From positions 1 through 64,000 of the forward strand of contig NZ_AVPK01000002.1 in the NCBI RefSeq assembly GCF_000768685.1: a stretch of DNA of 64,000 bases, read 5' to 3'. Both the position numbers and the translations under genes were made by a program. The number at the start of each line of letters is the position of its first letter. Positions within the stretch are counted from its first letter, which is position 1. Shown piece by piece: positions 1 to 9,924 of this stretch. The notes under the pieces were generated by a model. That model worked only from the letters and a program-made list of their open reading frames with translations. It did not search any database and was not told the origin of the DNA. The DNA comes from Knoellia subterranea KCTC 19937 (GTDB lineage Bacteria; Actinomycetota; Actinomycetes; Actinomycetales; Dermatophilaceae).

Positions 1-2
1 CC

Positions 3-1958
3 GCGGGCGCGACGGGTCAGCGTCAGGCATCCGGCCAGTCCGGATCCCGCCGCGCCGCAGCGACGCGGGCCACCGCGGCACGCCGTGGTGCGCCGCCTCG
101 TCGGCCCGCCTCGCGGCGCCCGACCAAGACCCCCGGCAACCCGCGTCGACGGATGCGCGGCCTCACCGTCGCCACCCTCTTCGTCTTCAGCATCTTTGCT
201 GCGCAGCTGATCCGCATCCAGGGCTTCGACTCGGCCGCGGTGGCGGCCCAGGCCCAGAAGGACCGGACGGAGAAGGTTCAGATCCCCGCACTGCGCGGCA
301 AGATCACCTCCTCCGACGGTGTCGTGCTGGCCTCGAGCCGGGCTCGCGAGACGGTCGTGGTCGATCCGACCGCCGTGTGCACCTACAAGCAGAAGGACCG
401 CAAGAAGTGCGATCCCGCCACGAGCGGGGTGGCGGTCGACCTCGCTGCCAAGGCCCTCTCGCCGCTGCTCGGTCGCAGCGTCGAGGACCTGCGGGCCAAG
501 CTCGGCGGCAAGGGCCGCTACCAGGTGCTCGACCGCAAGGTCAGTCCGCTGACCTGGCGCAAGGTCGCCGAACTCGGCATCCCGGGCATCTACAAGGACT
601 CGGCCGAGGCCGTGCCCGAGCGGGTCTACCCGCTGGGCACGAACTCCGCATCGCTCGTGGGCTTCGTCCTCAACAACGGCGAGGCCGGTGGCGGACTCGA
701 GTCGATGATGGACAAGTCGCTCAAGGGCACGCCCGGATACTCCGTGTTCGAGCGCGCACCCGACGGGTCGAAGATTCCCGGCGGTCGTCAGGGCGGCGTC
801 AAGGCCGAGGACGGCAACGACGTCACGCTGACGGTGAACTCCAACATCCAGTGGTACGCCCAGAACGCCATCGCCCAGCAGATGGCCAAGATGGGCGGGC
901 AGTCCGGCACGGCCGTGGTCATGAACGCCAAGACGGGCAAGATCCTGGCCCTCGCGTCCTACCCGACCTTCGACCCCAACAACCTCAGCGCGGCGAAGGG
1001 CAGTCTGACCAACCACGCGCTCAGTGATGTCTTCGAGCCCGGGTCGACGGCCAAGGTCATGACCGTCGCCGCAGCCATCGAGGACAAGAAGGTCACGCCG
1101 GACACGCCGGTGATCGTCCCCAACCGCATGCAGCGCTACGACACGAGCTTCAAGGACAGTCACGATCACCCGACGCTCTATCTGACCGTCGCCGGATCGC
1201 TGGCCGAGTCGAGCAACATCGGCACCATCCTCATCGGCGAGACCCTGGAGTCGAAGCGACTCGAGGACTACTACCGCAAGTTCGGCCTCGGCTCGAAGTC
1301 GGGCATCGGCTTCCCCGGTGAGTCCGCTGGCCTCCTGACCGCCTCGGAGAAGTGGAGCGGGACCCAGCGAGCCACGGTCATGTTCGGTCAGGGTCTCTCC
1401 GTCACGGCCATCCAGGCGGCGTCGGTCTACCAGACCATCGCCAACGGGGGCATGCGGGTCACACCGAGCCTCGTCGAGGGCACCACCTCCGCCGACGGCA
1501 CCTTCACCAAGGCGGCAGGGAAGCCGAGTGCCCGCGTCGTCTCACAGGACACCGCGTCCAAGCTCAACGCCATGCTTGAGGGCGTGGTCTCCAAGGAGGG
1601 CACCGCTCCCGAAGCCCAGATCCCCGGCTACCGCGTCGCTGGCAAGACGGGTACGGCCGACTACTACGACGCCAAGCTCGGCCGATACAGCGGCAAGACG
1701 GCCAGCTTCATCGGCTACGCGCCGGCAGACGACCCCGAGATCGTCGTCGCCGTCATCGTCCAGCGGCCCAACGCGAGCATCTACGGCGGAACGGTCGCGG
1801 CGCCGGTCTTCCACGACGTCATGACCTACGCGCTTCAGGAGCTCAAGGTCCCGCCGACGGGAACCACCAAGCCGACCGTGACCACGACGGTGTCCCCGGA
1901 GCAGGCGGCGACCGATCCGACGACACTGCGCGACAAGCCACGCGGCAGCGCCAAGTAG
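3..1958 (+). CDS. ftsI: Septal peptidoglycan transpeptidase FtsI (PBP3), 5'-truncated by window edge
   Basis: Class B penicillin-binding protein that cross-links septal peptidoglycan as partner of FtsW. The frame is open to the window edge, so the true start lies upstream. The in-frame ATG at 153 is probably internal, because the codons before it encode the basic Arg/Pro/Ala-rich cytoplasmic tail (ending NPRRR) that actinobacterial FtsI proteins carry just before the single membrane anchor (nt 156-220). All transpeptidase motifs are visible: SxxK as STAK with the acyl-serine codon at 1044, SxN as SSN at 1209, and KTG at 1644. No PASTA repeats follow; the protein ends in a short Pro/Thr-rich tail. 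It is the first visible gene of the dcw operon and ends 11 bases before murE. Confidence 0.96.
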   Translation, partial: AGATGQRQASGQSGSRRAAATRATAARRGAPPRRPASRRPTKTPGNPRRRMRGLTVATLFVFSIFAAQLIRIQGFDSAAVAAQAQKDRTEKVQIPALRGKITSSDGVVLASSRARETVVVDPTAVCTYKQKDRKKCDPATSGVAVDLAAKALSPLLGRSVEDLRAKLGGKGRYQVLDRKVSPLTWRKVAELGIPGIYKDSAEAVPERVYPLGTNSASLVGFVLNNGEAGGGLESMMDKSLKGTPGYSVFERAPDGSKIPGGRQGGVKAEDGNDVTLTVNSNIQWYAQNAIAQQMAKMGGQSGTAVVMNAKTGKILALASYPTFDPNNLSAAKGSLTNHALSDVFEPGSTAKVMTVAAAIEDKKVTPDTPVIVPNRMQRYDTSFKDSHDHPTLYLTVAGSLAESSNIGTILIGETLESKRLEDYYRKFGLGSKSGIGFPGESAGLLTASEKWSGTQRATVMFGQGLSVTAIQAASVYQTIANGGMRVTPSLVEGTTSADGTFTKAAGKPSARVVSQDTASKLNAMLEGVVSKEGTAPEAQIPGYRVAGKTGTADYYDAKLGRYSGKTASFIGYAPADDPEIVVAVIVQRPNASIYGGTVAAPVFHDVMTYALQELKVPPTGTTKPTVTTTVSPEQAATDPTTLRDKPRGSAK

Positions 1959-1969
1959 TCTGACTGGTC

Positions 1970-3526
1970 GTGTCCGCACCCCGACCCGCCTCCGTGACCA
2001 GCTCGAGCCTGCGTGACCTCGCCCGGCTCGTGGCCGCACCCGATGACTTCGCCGACGTCGCCGTGACGGGAGTGACGCTCGACTCTCGTTCCGTCCGACA
2101 GGGAGACCTGTATGCCGCCCTCCCGGGCGCCCGTGCCCACGGCGCCGACTTCGCGGCGCAGGTCGTGGACGCGGGTGCGGTCGCCATCCTGACCGATGCC
2201 GACGGCGCGCAGCGACTGACCTCTGCGGGTGTGGACCTTCCGACCCTCGTGGTCGGCTCGCCCCGCGCGGTGCTCGGCGACGTGGCTGCGCAGATCTACG
2301 GCACCACGGACCTGAGCCTGACGATGGTCGGCATCACGGGGACCAACGGCAAGACGACGACGGCCTATCTCGTCGCGAGCGCGCTCGACGTCCTCGGTCA
2401 GCGCACCGGACTCATCGGCACGGTCGAGACGAGGATCGGCGACGAGCGGATCAAGAGTGTCCGGACGACGCCCGAGTCGACCGACCTCCACGCGATCCTC
2501 GCGGTCATGGACGAGCGCGACACGGACACCTGCGTGATGGAGGTGTCGAGCCATGCCCTGAGTCAGCACCGGGTCGACGGGGTCGTCTACGACCTCGCGC
2601 TCTTCACGAACCTGTCCCAGGACCACCTCGACTTCCACGCCGACATGGAGGACTACTTCTCCGCCAAGGCGATGCTCTTCACGCCGGAGCGCGCCCACCG
2701 CGGCCTCGTCTGCGTCGACGACGTCTGGGGCCGTCGGCTGGTCGAGCAGTCGACCATTCCCCTCACGACGCTCACCACGCACGAGGACCAACAGGCCGAC
2801 TGGAAGGTCGTCGTCGACACGACGGAGCCAGCTCGGTTCACGTTGCGCGGCAACGGGATCGAGCTCGACCTGCGGTCGGCCCTGCCCGGTGACTTCAACG
2901 TGGCCAACACGGCGATGGCGGCGGTGGCCCTGCTGCTCATCGGCGAGGACACGGACGCCGTGGGCGACGCCATCCTCACCGACCCGCACGTCCCCGGACG
3001 CATGGAACGCGTCAGCGCCAGCAAGCCGGCAGAGGGTGACGACCTGCTCGCCGTCGTCGACTACGCCCACACGCCCGATGCCGTGGAGGCCGCTCTCGCC
3101 GCCCTCCGTCCCACCACGCCAGGTCGCCTGGTCGTCGTGCTCGGTGCCGGCGGGGACCGCGACCGCGGCAAGCGTCACGGCATGGCACGCGCCGCGGCCG
3201 GACTCGCCGACGTCGTCGTCGTCACCGACGACAACCCGCGCAGTGAGGACCCCGCCCTCATCCGATCCGCGGTCGTCGAGGGCGCGCGGTCGATCGATAC
3301 TGCGGCACTCGTCGTCGAGGTGGACGGGCGCCGCGAGGCCATTCGCGAGGCCGTTCGACTCGCCCGCGAAGGTGGCCCCGGATCCGCCATCGCCGTCGTC
3401 GGAAAGGGTCATGAGACCGGCCAGGACATCGGTGGCGTCGTGCACCACTTCGATGACCGCGAGGAGCTTCAGGCAGCGCTGGATGCGCCCGAGGTGGCTC
3501 GCCCGGAGACGGGACCCTTGTCGTGA
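1970..3526 (+). CDS. murE: UDP-MurNAc-tripeptide synthetase MurE (diaminopimelate-adding)
   Basis: Cytoplasmic ATP-dependent ligase that adds the third stem-peptide residue to UDP-MurNAc-L-Ala-D-Glu. The P-loop GTNGKTT is at residues 124-130. The substrate motif DNPR is at residues 421-424; in this family DNPR marks enzymes that add diaminopimelate rather than lysine, so the wall should contain DAP (inference). Full length at 518 aa with N-terminal, central and C-terminal Mur ligase domains. The GTG at 1970 is 11 bases after ftsI; no strong ribosome-binding site is visible, so translation is probably coupled. Its TGA overlaps the GTG of murF. Confidence 0.96.
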   Translation: MSAPRPASVTSSSLRDLARLVAAPDDFADVAVTGVTLDSRSVRQGDLYAALPGARAHGADFAAQVVDAGAVAILTDADGAQRLTSAGVDLPTLVVGSPRAVLGDVAAQIYGTTDLSLTMVGITGTNGKTTTAYLVASALDVLGQRTGLIGTVETRIGDERIKSVRTTPESTDLHAILAVMDERDTDTCVMEVSSHALSQHRVDGVVYDLALFTNLSQDHLDFHADMEDYFSAKAMLFTPERAHRGLVCVDDVWGRRLVEQSTIPLTTLTTHEDQQADWKVVVDTTEPARFTLRGNGIELDLRSALPGDFNVANTAMAAVALLLIGEDTDAVGDAILTDPHVPGRMERVSASKPAEGDDLLAVVDYAHTPDAVEAALAALRPTTPGRLVVVLGAGGDRDRGKRHGMARAAAGLADVVVVTDDNPRSEDPALIRSAVVEGARSIDTAALVVEVDGRREAIREAVRLAREGGPGSAIAVVGKGHETGQDIGGVVHHFDDREELQAALDAPEVARPETGPLS

Positions 3527-4911
3527 TTGCCCTGTCGCTCGAGGAGATCGTGACGATCACGGGTGGCCAGCCACACGGCATACCGGCTTCGGGAAGCCCC
3601 ATCGTGACCGGCGCGGTCGTCACGGACTCGCGCGAAGCGGAGCCGGGAAGCCTCTACATCGCACGCATCGGTGAGTCCATGGACGGCCACCTGTTCGTGG
3701 CCGGCGCACGCGACAACGGCGCCGTTGCCGCGCTGACGAGTCGGCCCGTCGAGGAACTGCCCTGCGTCGTGGTCGAGGACGTCCAGGCCGCGTTCGTCGC
3801 GATCTCGCGCGCGGTGCTCGATCGGGCCACCGACCTCACGGTCATCGGCATCACGGGCTCGTCGGGCAAGACGAGCACCAAGGACCTGCTCGGCACCGTC
3901 CTCGGCGCGGCGGAACCCACGATCGCGCCGGTCGGCTCCTACAACTCCGAGGTGGGCGTCCCGCTGACCGTCACGCGGGTCACCGACGAGACGCGTTTCC
4001 TCGTGGTGGAGATGGGTGCGCGAGGGATCGGACACATCGAGTACCTCACGCACATCGCGCCTCCGCGCATCGGCGTCGTCCTCAACGTCGGAACGGCCCA
4101 CGTCGGCGAATTCGGTTCTCGCGAGGCCATTGCGCGCGCCAAGGGCGAACTCGTCGAGGCGCTGCCCGACGACGGCATCGCCGTTCTCAACGCCGACGAC
4201 CCGGTCGTCGCGGCCATGGCCGGGCGGACGTCGGCGAGGGTCGTCCTCGTGGGTGAGGGTGCTGACGCGCAGGTTCGGGCCGAGGACGTCGTCGTCGCTG
4301 CTGACGGCCGCGCGACCTTCCGCGCCGTCACCCCCCAGGGGGAGGCCACGATCGCCCTGACCCTCGTCGGCAGGCACCATGTCGGCAATGCCCTGGCCGT
4401 CCTCGCCGTGGCCCTCGAGTGCGGCATCGCCCTCGACACGGCCGCAGCGTCGATCGCCGGCGCCGGTGTCGTGAGCCGCTGGCGCATGGAGGTCACCGAG
4501 CGCCCCGACGGCGTGACCGTCGTCAACGATGCCTACAACGCCAACCCCGACTCGATGAAGGCCGCCCTGACGGCGTTGCAGTCCATGGGGGAGGGGCGTC
4601 GCACCTGGGCCGTTCTCGGATCGATGCTCGAACTCGGCGACGAGTCCGACGAGGACCACCGCGAGGTCGGACTCGAGGCGCAGCGGCGCGGGATCGACGA
4701 GCTCGTCGTCGTCGGTGAGACGGCCCGTCCGATGGCGGCCCTGCCGGTCGCCGTGGGCACCCGGATCCGGTGGGTGGCCGACGCCGAGGAGGCCGAATCC
4801 CTGCTCCGCGCAGAAGTCGCCGCGCCCGACGTCGTGTTGTTCAAGTCGAGCCGTGATGCGGGTCTACGGTGGCTCGGAGACAGCTTCATCGACCAGGAGG
4901 ACCCTCAGTGA
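3523..4911 (+). CDS. murF: UDP-MurNAc-tripeptide:D-Ala-D-Ala ligase MurF
   Basis: Last cytoplasmic stem-peptide ligase: joins D-Ala-D-Ala to UDP-MurNAc-tripeptide to give the pentapeptide that MraY loads onto the lipid carrier. The P-loop reads GSSGKTST at about residues 112-119, the usual MurF variant of the Mur ligase motif. Length 462 aa is normal. The GTG start at 3523 overlaps the murE stop (GTGA), and the stop overlaps the mraY start in the same way, so the genes are translationally coupled. One copy of the CGGCATAC octamer lies at 3577 and forces a rare ATA isoleucine codon. Confidence 0.96.
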   Translation: MIALSLEEIVTITGGQPHGIPASGSPIVTGAVVTDSREAEPGSLYIARIGESMDGHLFVAGARDNGAVAALTSRPVEELPCVVVEDVQAAFVAISRAVLDRATDLTVIGITGSSGKTSTKDLLGTVLGAAEPTIAPVGSYNSEVGVPLTVTRVTDETRFLVVEMGARGIGHIEYLTHIAPPRIGVVLNVGTAHVGEFGSREAIARAKGELVEALPDDGIAVLNADDPVVAAMAGRTSARVVLVGEGADAQVRAEDVVVAADGRATFRAVTPQGEATIALTLVGRHHVGNALAVLAVALECGIALDTAAASIAGAGVVSRWRMEVTERPDGVTVVNDAYNANPDSMKAALTALQSMGEGRRTWAVLGSMLELGDESDEDHREVGLEAQRRGIDELVVVGETARPMAALPVAVGTRIRWVADAEEAESLLRAEVAAPDVVLFKSSRDAGLRWLGDSFIDQEDPQ

Positions 4912-5990
4912 AGGCCGTGCTCGTCGCCGCGGTGGTCAGCCTTCTCGTCGCGCTGTTCGGCACCCCGATGTTCATCAAGGTCCTCGTCAAACGCGGCTAC
5001 GGCCAGTTCATCCGCGACGACGGTCCGACCTCGCACCACACCAAGCGCGGCACCCCGACGATGGGTGGCGCAGTCATCGTCGGTGCGACCCTGTCGGCCT
5101 ATGCCATGGCGCACCTCGTCTTCTGGTCCGCGCCGAGCTGGAGCGGCGTCCTCGTCCTCTTCCTCATGGCGGGGCTGGGCCTCGTCGGGTTCCTCGACGA
5201 CTACATCAAGATCAGCAAGCAGCGCAGCCTCGGCCTCCGGTCCAAGGAGAAGCTCTTCGGGCAGACGCTCGTGGCAACGATCTTCGCGATCCTGGCCCTC
5301 CGCTTCCCCAACGACTCCGGACGCACTCCGGCCTCGACGAAGGTCTCCTTCGTGCGGGACACGAACGTCGACCTCGCCTTCGCGGGGACGATCGTCGGTG
5401 TCCTGCTCTTCATCCTCTTCGCCAACCTCATCATCGCGGGCACGAGCAACGGGGTGAATCTCACCGACGGCCTCGACGGGCTGGCCACGGGCGCGTCGGT
5501 GATGACCTTCGCGGCCTACGTCCTCATCGGCATCTGGCAGTTCAACCAGAACTGCCAGACCAACCCCGGCGTCAAGTGCTACGAGGTGCGTGACCCCCTC
5601 GACATTGCGATCGTCGCGGCCGCGGCCATGGGTGCCTGCTTCGGCTTCCTCTGGTGGAACGGCTCGCCGGCCAAGATCTTCATGGGTGACACGGGTTCCC
5701 TGGCCCTCGGCGGTCTGCTCGCGGGCCTGGCCATCGTGACGCGCACCGAGTTCCTCGTCGTCATCCTCGGCGGCCTGTTCGTCACGATCACCCTGTCCGT
5801 CATCATCCAGGTGGCGTCCTTCAAGTCGACCGGCAAACGCGTCTTTCGGATGGCCCCCCTGCAGCACCACTTCGAGCTCCTCGGGTGGCAGGAGGTCACG
5901 ATCGTCATCCGCTTCTGGATCATCGCCGGCCTCTTCGTGGCCCTGGGTCTCGGACTTTTCTATGCCGAATGGGTCGTGGGTGCGGCATGA
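4908..5990 (+). CDS. mraY: Phospho-MurNAc-pentapeptide transferase MraY
   Basis: Polytopic membrane enzyme that transfers phospho-MurNAc-pentapeptide to undecaprenyl phosphate, forming lipid I. Conserved MraY blocks are present in order: [27 protein letters not shown] and the His cluster QHHFELLGW. About ten hydrophobic segments; 360 aa. The frame is open further upstream, but I place the start at the GTG at 4908 because AGGAGG sits seven bases before it and it forms the GTGA overlap with murF seen throughout this operon. The ATGA at the 3' end overlaps murD. Confidence 0.96.
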   Translation: MKAVLVAAVVSLLVALFGTPMFIKVLVKRGYGQFIRDDGPTSHHTKRGTPTMGGAVIVGATLSAYAMAHLVFWSAPSWSGVLVLFLMAGLGLVGFLDDYIKISKQRSLGLRSKEKLFGQTLVATIFAILALRFPNDSGRTPASTKVSFVRDTNVDLAFAGTIVGVLLFILFANLIIAGTSNGVNLTDGLDGLATGASVMTFAAYVLIGIWQFNQNCQTNPGVKCYEVRDPLDIAIVAAAAMGACFGFLWWNGSPAKIFMGDTGSLALGGLLAGLAIVTRTEFLVVILGGLFVTITLSVIIQVASFKSTGKRVFRMAPLQHHFELLGWQEVTIVIRFWIIAGLFVALGLGLFYAEWVVGAA

Positions 5991-7477
5991 CGTCGAACCT
6001 CCATGACCGTCTGGCGGGGCTGACCCACCGCGAGGCCGACTGGGCCGGGCTGCGCGTCCTCGTCGCCGGACTCGGCGTCAGCGGGTTCGCCGCAGCGGAT
6101 GCGTTGTTGGAGAGGGGCGCTCACGTCGTCGTCGTCGACGGCTCGTCCGCGGATTCCACCCCGGAGATGGCCGAGAGGGCTCGGATCCTCGAGATCCTCG
6201 ACGCCGAGTTGCGCTTCGGTCCCGACCACGTCTCGCGTATGCCGTCCGAGCAGGTCGACCTCGTCGTCACCTCCCCGGGATGGCCGCCAACCCAACCGCT
6301 CCTCGCCGCGGCAGCCGAGGCCGGCGTGGCGATCTGGGGCGAGGTCGAACTCGCCTGGCGCATGCGCCCGCTCGAGGGTGCCGCTCCGTGGCTCACGGTG
6401 ACGGGCACGAACGGCAAGACGACGACGGTCCAGATGCTCACCTCGATCCTGCGCGCAGCGGGGGAGAGGGCGATCAGCGCCGGCAACGTCGGGACGCCGA
6501 TCCTCGAGGCGATCATGGATCCCGAGCCGTTCGACGCCATCGCCGTCGAGCTCTCGAGCTTCCAGCTCCACTGGTCGGACTCGATCCGACCGCAGGCGTC
6601 CGCGTGCCTCAACATCGCTCCCGACCACGTCGACTGGCACGGCTCCTACGAGGAGTACGCCAAGGCCAAGGGCAAGGTCTACGAGGGCACCGAGATCGCG
6701 TGCATCTACAACGTCGACGACCCGCAGACCGAGCGACTCGTCGAGGACGCGGACGTGCAGGAAGGATGCCGAGCAGTCGGCTTCACCCTCGGTACGCCCG
6801 CGCCGTCGATGCTCGGCGTCGTCGGGGACGTCCTCGCCGACCGGGCCTTCGTCGAGCAGCGACGCCACGCCGCCGCGGAGCTCGCCACTCTGGATGACCT
6901 GCGCGGCGACGCGGCCGACGTTGCCCCCCACCTCGTGGCCAATGCCCTCGCCGCCGCCGCGCTCGCCCGCGCCCACGGAGTCGACGCCGGCGCCGTCCGG
7001 GCCGGGCTCAGGGACTTCCGCCCCGAACCCCACCGCATCGCGCACGTCGCGACGATCGACGACGTGAGGTGGGTGGACGACTCCAAAGCGACCAACCCGC
7101 ACGCAGCGGCAGCGTCGCTCACGGCATACGAGAAGGTCGTCTGGATCGCCGGCGGGCTCCTCAAGGGCGCCGACGTGGATGACCTCGTCCGCTCCGCCGC
7201 GCCGCACCTGCGCGCGGTCGTCCTCATGGGTCGGGATCGCGCCGCGATCGCGACGGCACTTGCCCGACACGCGCCCGATGTCCCCGTCGTGGACGTGGCC
7301 GACACGGACACTGGTGCCATGGACCGCATCGTGACCGAAGCCGCGCAGCTCGCCCTGGCGGGCGATGTCGTGCTGCTCGCACCGGCGGCCGCGTCCATGG
7401 ACATGTTCGTGAACTACGGCGCACGCGGCGACGCCTTCGCCGAGGCGGTGCTCCGCCGCGCGCCATCGGGGGAGTGA
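5987..7477 (+). CDS. murD: UDP-MurNAc-L-alanine:D-glutamate ligase MurD
   Basis: Adds D-Glu to UDP-MurNAc-L-Ala in the cytoplasm. The N-terminal Rossmann-like motif [10 protein letters not shown] binds the uridine nucleotide, the P-loop is GTNGKTTT, and the C-terminal Mur ligase domain follows; 496 aa. The open frame extends upstream, but the ATG at 5987 overlaps the mraY stop (ATGA) and begins at the family's normal N-terminus. An octamer copy at 7123 falls in ACG-GCA-TAC, using an uncommon GCA alanine codon. ftsW begins four bases after the stop. Confidence 0.95.
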   Translation: MTSNLHDRLAGLTHREADWAGLRVLVAGLGVSGFAAADALLERGAHVVVVDGSSADSTPEMAERARILEILDAELRFGPDHVSRMPSEQVDLVVTSPGWPPTQPLLAAAAEAGVAIWGEVELAWRMRPLEGAAPWLTVTGTNGKTTTVQMLTSILRAAGERAISAGNVGTPILEAIMDPEPFDAIAVELSSFQLHWSDSIRPQASACLNIAPDHVDWHGSYEEYAKAKGKVYEGTEIACIYNVDDPQTERLVEDADVQEGCRAVGFTLGTPAPSMLGVVGDVLADRAFVEQRRHAAAELATLDDLRGDAADVAPHLVANALAAAALARAHGVDAGAVRAGLRDFRPEPHRIAHVATIDDVRWVDDSKATNPHAAAASLTAYEKVVWIAGGLLKGADVDDLVRSAAPHLRAVVLMGRDRAAIATALARHAPDVPVVDVADTDTGAMDRIVTEAAQLALAGDVVLLAPAAASMDMFVNYGARGDAFAEAVLRRAPSGE

Positions 7478-7481
7478 GTTC

Positions 7482-8774
7482 GTGAGCAGCACCACTGGAC
7501 CGATCAAGGGGTCCTTCAAGGCGCCGTCACGGTCCCAGGGCGCGTCCGGCCGTGATCGAGCGCTCGGCTTCGTCCCGGCGTGGCTCGAGCGGCTCGACCG
7601 ACCGGTCACGACCTACTACGTCCTCATCGGTGTCACGACGGTGCTCGTCGCCTTCGGCCTGATCATGGTGCTCTCGGCCTCGACGGTCACGTCGCTCAAC
7701 GAGACCAACTCCGGTTCGGCCTACGCGATCTTCATCAGTCAGGCCGTGTTCGCCGCCGTCGGTGGCGTCGCGCTGCTGATCGCCTCGAGGCTGTCGGTGT
7801 CGACCTGGAAGAAGCTCGCGCTGCCGGTGCTCCTCATCGGCCTGATCCTCCAGGTGCTCGTCTTCACCCCGCTCGGCATGGGCGCCAAGGGCAATCGCAA
7901 CTGGCTCGACCTCAAGGTGCTCTCGATGCAGCCCTCCGAGCTGCTCAAGGTCGGCCTGGCCCTGAGCGGAGGGCTCGTGCTCAATGCCAAGCGCAAGCAA
8001 CTCGGCAACCTGAGCCACGCGATCGTGCCCTACCTCTTCCCGATGGCGATGTTGGCGCTCGGTCTCGTCCTCATGGGCCACGACCTCGGGACGGTCCTCG
8101 TCATGGCCGCCATCGTGGGTGGAGTGCTCTACACCGCCGGGGTGCCGGGTCGCTGGTTCGCCCTCAGCGCAGCGGGTTTCGCGGCGATCGCCGTGACTTT
8201 CGTCGTGACCAGTCCCAACCGTCTCGGGCGCTTCGACGTGTGGCTCGGCCGCGACACGGACCAGTTCGGCCCGGCGCGGCAGACGATCCACGGTCGCTAC
8301 GCACTGGCCGACGGTGGGTGGACCGGGCTGGGGCTGGGGCAGTCCCGCGAGAAGTGGGAGTGGCTGTCGGAGCCGCACAACGACTTCATCTTCGCGATCA
8401 TCGGCGAGGAGCTGGGCCTGCCCGGCACGATCATGGTGCTGGCTCTCTTCGTGGTCCTGGCCCTGGCCTGTTATCGCCTCGTCATGCGGACCAACGACTT
8501 CTTCGTCCGCGTCGCGACCGCGGGCATCATGAGCTGGATCATCGTCCAGGCCATGATCAACATCGGGGCCGTCATCGGCCTCCTGCCGGTCATCGGCGTC
8601 CCCTTGCCCTTCGTCTCCTCAGGTGGATCCTCCCTCGTGACAACGATGCTCGCGCTCGGCATCCTGCTCTCCTTCGCCCGGGCAGAACCCGGCTGCGCCA
8701 AGGCGCTGGCCGCCCGCCCGTCCCTCGTCAAGCGGTCATTCGCGGTCCTTCCGAAGCGGCGGTCGCGCGCATGA
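7482..8774 (+). CDS. ftsW: SEDS-family septal peptidoglycan polymerase FtsW
   Basis: Polytopic membrane glycosyltransferase of the SEDS family that polymerises lipid II at the septum together with FtsI. The family signature is seen near the C-terminus as GVPLPFVSSGGSSL, preceded by about ten hydrophobic segments. The N-terminal 40 residues are basic and cytoplasmic. Start is GTG at 7482, four bases after the murD stop; 430 aa. The terminal codons are Arg-rich and the stop overlaps the murG ATG (ATGA). Confidence 0.95.
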   Translation: MSSTTGPIKGSFKAPSRSQGASGRDRALGFVPAWLERLDRPVTTYYVLIGVTTVLVAFGLIMVLSASTVTSLNETNSGSAYAIFISQAVFAAVGGVALLIASRLSVSTWKKLALPVLLIGLILQVLVFTPLGMGAKGNRNWLDLKVLSMQPSELLKVGLALSGGLVLNAKRKQLGNLSHAIVPYLFPMAMLALGLVLMGHDLGTVLVMAAIVGGVLYTAGVPGRWFALSAAGFAAIAVTFVVTSPNRLGRFDVWLGRDTDQFGPARQTIHGRYALADGGWTGLGLGQSREKWEWLSEPHNDFIFAIIGEELGLPGTIMVLALFVVLALACYRLVMRTNDFFVRVATAGIMSWIIVQAMINIGAVIGLLPVIGVPLPFVSSGGSSLVTTMLALGILLSFARAEPGCAKALAARPSLVKRSFAVLPKRRSRA

Positions 8775-9922
8775 CGGCGCCGGCGTCCGAGGGTTCGGCG
8801 CAGGAGAGGTCGGCTCAGCAGGGTTCGGCGCACGTGGGTTCGGTCCTCCTCGCCGGAGGTGGCACCGCTGGCCACGTGTCGCCCCTGCTCGCGCTTGCCG
8901 ACTGCCTGCGCCGGCGTGAACCCGACGTGCGCATCACCGCTCTCGGCACGTCCGAGGGCCTCGAGGCGCGACTCGTCCCGGCCCGCGGCTACGACCTCGA
9001 GGTCGTTCCCAAGGTCCCAATGCCCCGCAGGCCCTCGCCGGCGCTGCTTCGACTGCCGGGGTCGCTCCGGCGTGCCGTGCAGGCGGCGGACGATGCCATC
9101 ACCTCCTCCGGCGCCCGGGTCGTCGTCGGCTTCGGCGGCTATGTCGCGACGCCTGCCTACCTCGCGGCCCGGCGACGCGGCATACCCGTCGTCGTGCACG
9201 AGCAGAACGCACGTCCGGGTTTGGCCAACAAGGTCGGAGCCCGTTTCGCGCGCCATGTCGCGGTCACCTTCCCCGACACACCCCTTCGTGGCGCCACGGT
9301 GACGGGTATGCCGTTGCGACGGGAGATCTCGCTCCTCGACCGCACCGCACGACGTGGCGAGGCACTGGCCGCGTTCGGGCTCGACCCGCAGTGGCCCACC
9401 GTCCTCGTCACGGGCGGATCCCTGGGTGCGCAGCGGATCAATGAAGCCTTCCGCGGGGCCGTTGCGTCGTTGCGGTCCGCCGGGGTCCAGGTGCTGCACG
9501 TGACGGGTGCGGGCAAGGACTTCGAGGTCGACGAGACCGGTTCCGGCGCGCCCTACGTCGTCGTGCCCTATGCCGACCGCATGGAACTCGCCTATGCCGC
9601 AGCCGATCTCGTCGTGGCGCGATCCGGCGCCAACACCGTCTGTGAGCTGACCGCCGTCGGGCTCCCCGCCGTCTATGTCCCGTTGCCGATCGGCAACGGC
9701 GAACAGCGACTCAACGCCCGAACGGTCGTGGCGGCCGGAGGCGGACTGCTCGTCGAGGACGCCGACCTGACCACCACGTGGGTCGAGGAGTCGCTCGTGC
9801 CTCTGCTCCGCAACGCGTCCGGCCTGGCCGACATGGCTGCGGCTGCGGCGTCGGTGGGGGAGCGGGACGGCGACGAGCTGCTTGCCGATCTGGTGTCGGA
9901 CGCTGCCTCCAGAGGGGCGTGA
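8771..9922 (+). CDS. murG: Lipid II synthase MurG (UDP-GlcNAc transferase)
   Basis: Peripheral membrane GT-B glycosyltransferase that adds GlcNAc to lipid I to give lipid II. The G-loop GGGTAGHVSP near the N-terminus and the donor-side GGSLGAQRINE motif are both present. The same frame stays open far upstream through a shadow frame of ftsW; I set the start at the ATG at 8771, which overlaps the ftsW stop and precedes a short Ser/Ala/Gln-rich leader; 383 aa. Two octamer copies lie inside (9179 and 9306); the first forces an ATA codon. Confidence 0.95.
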   Translation: MTAPASEGSAQERSAQQGSAHVGSVLLAGGGTAGHVSPLLALADCLRRREPDVRITALGTSEGLEARLVPARGYDLEVVPKVPMPRRPSPALLRLPGSLRRAVQAADDAITSSGARVVVGFGGYVATPAYLAARRRGIPVVVHEQNARPGLANKVGARFARHVAVTFPDTPLRGATVTGMPLRREISLLDRTARRGEALAAFGLDPQWPTVLVTGGSLGAQRINEAFRGAVASLRSAGVQVLHVTGAGKDFEVDETGSGAPYVVVPYADRMELAYAAADLVVARSGANTVCELTAVGLPAVYVPLPIGNGEQRLNARTVVAAGGGLLVEDADLTTTWVEESLVPLLRNASGLADMAAAAASVGERDGDELLADLVSDAASRGA

Positions 9923-9924
9923 CC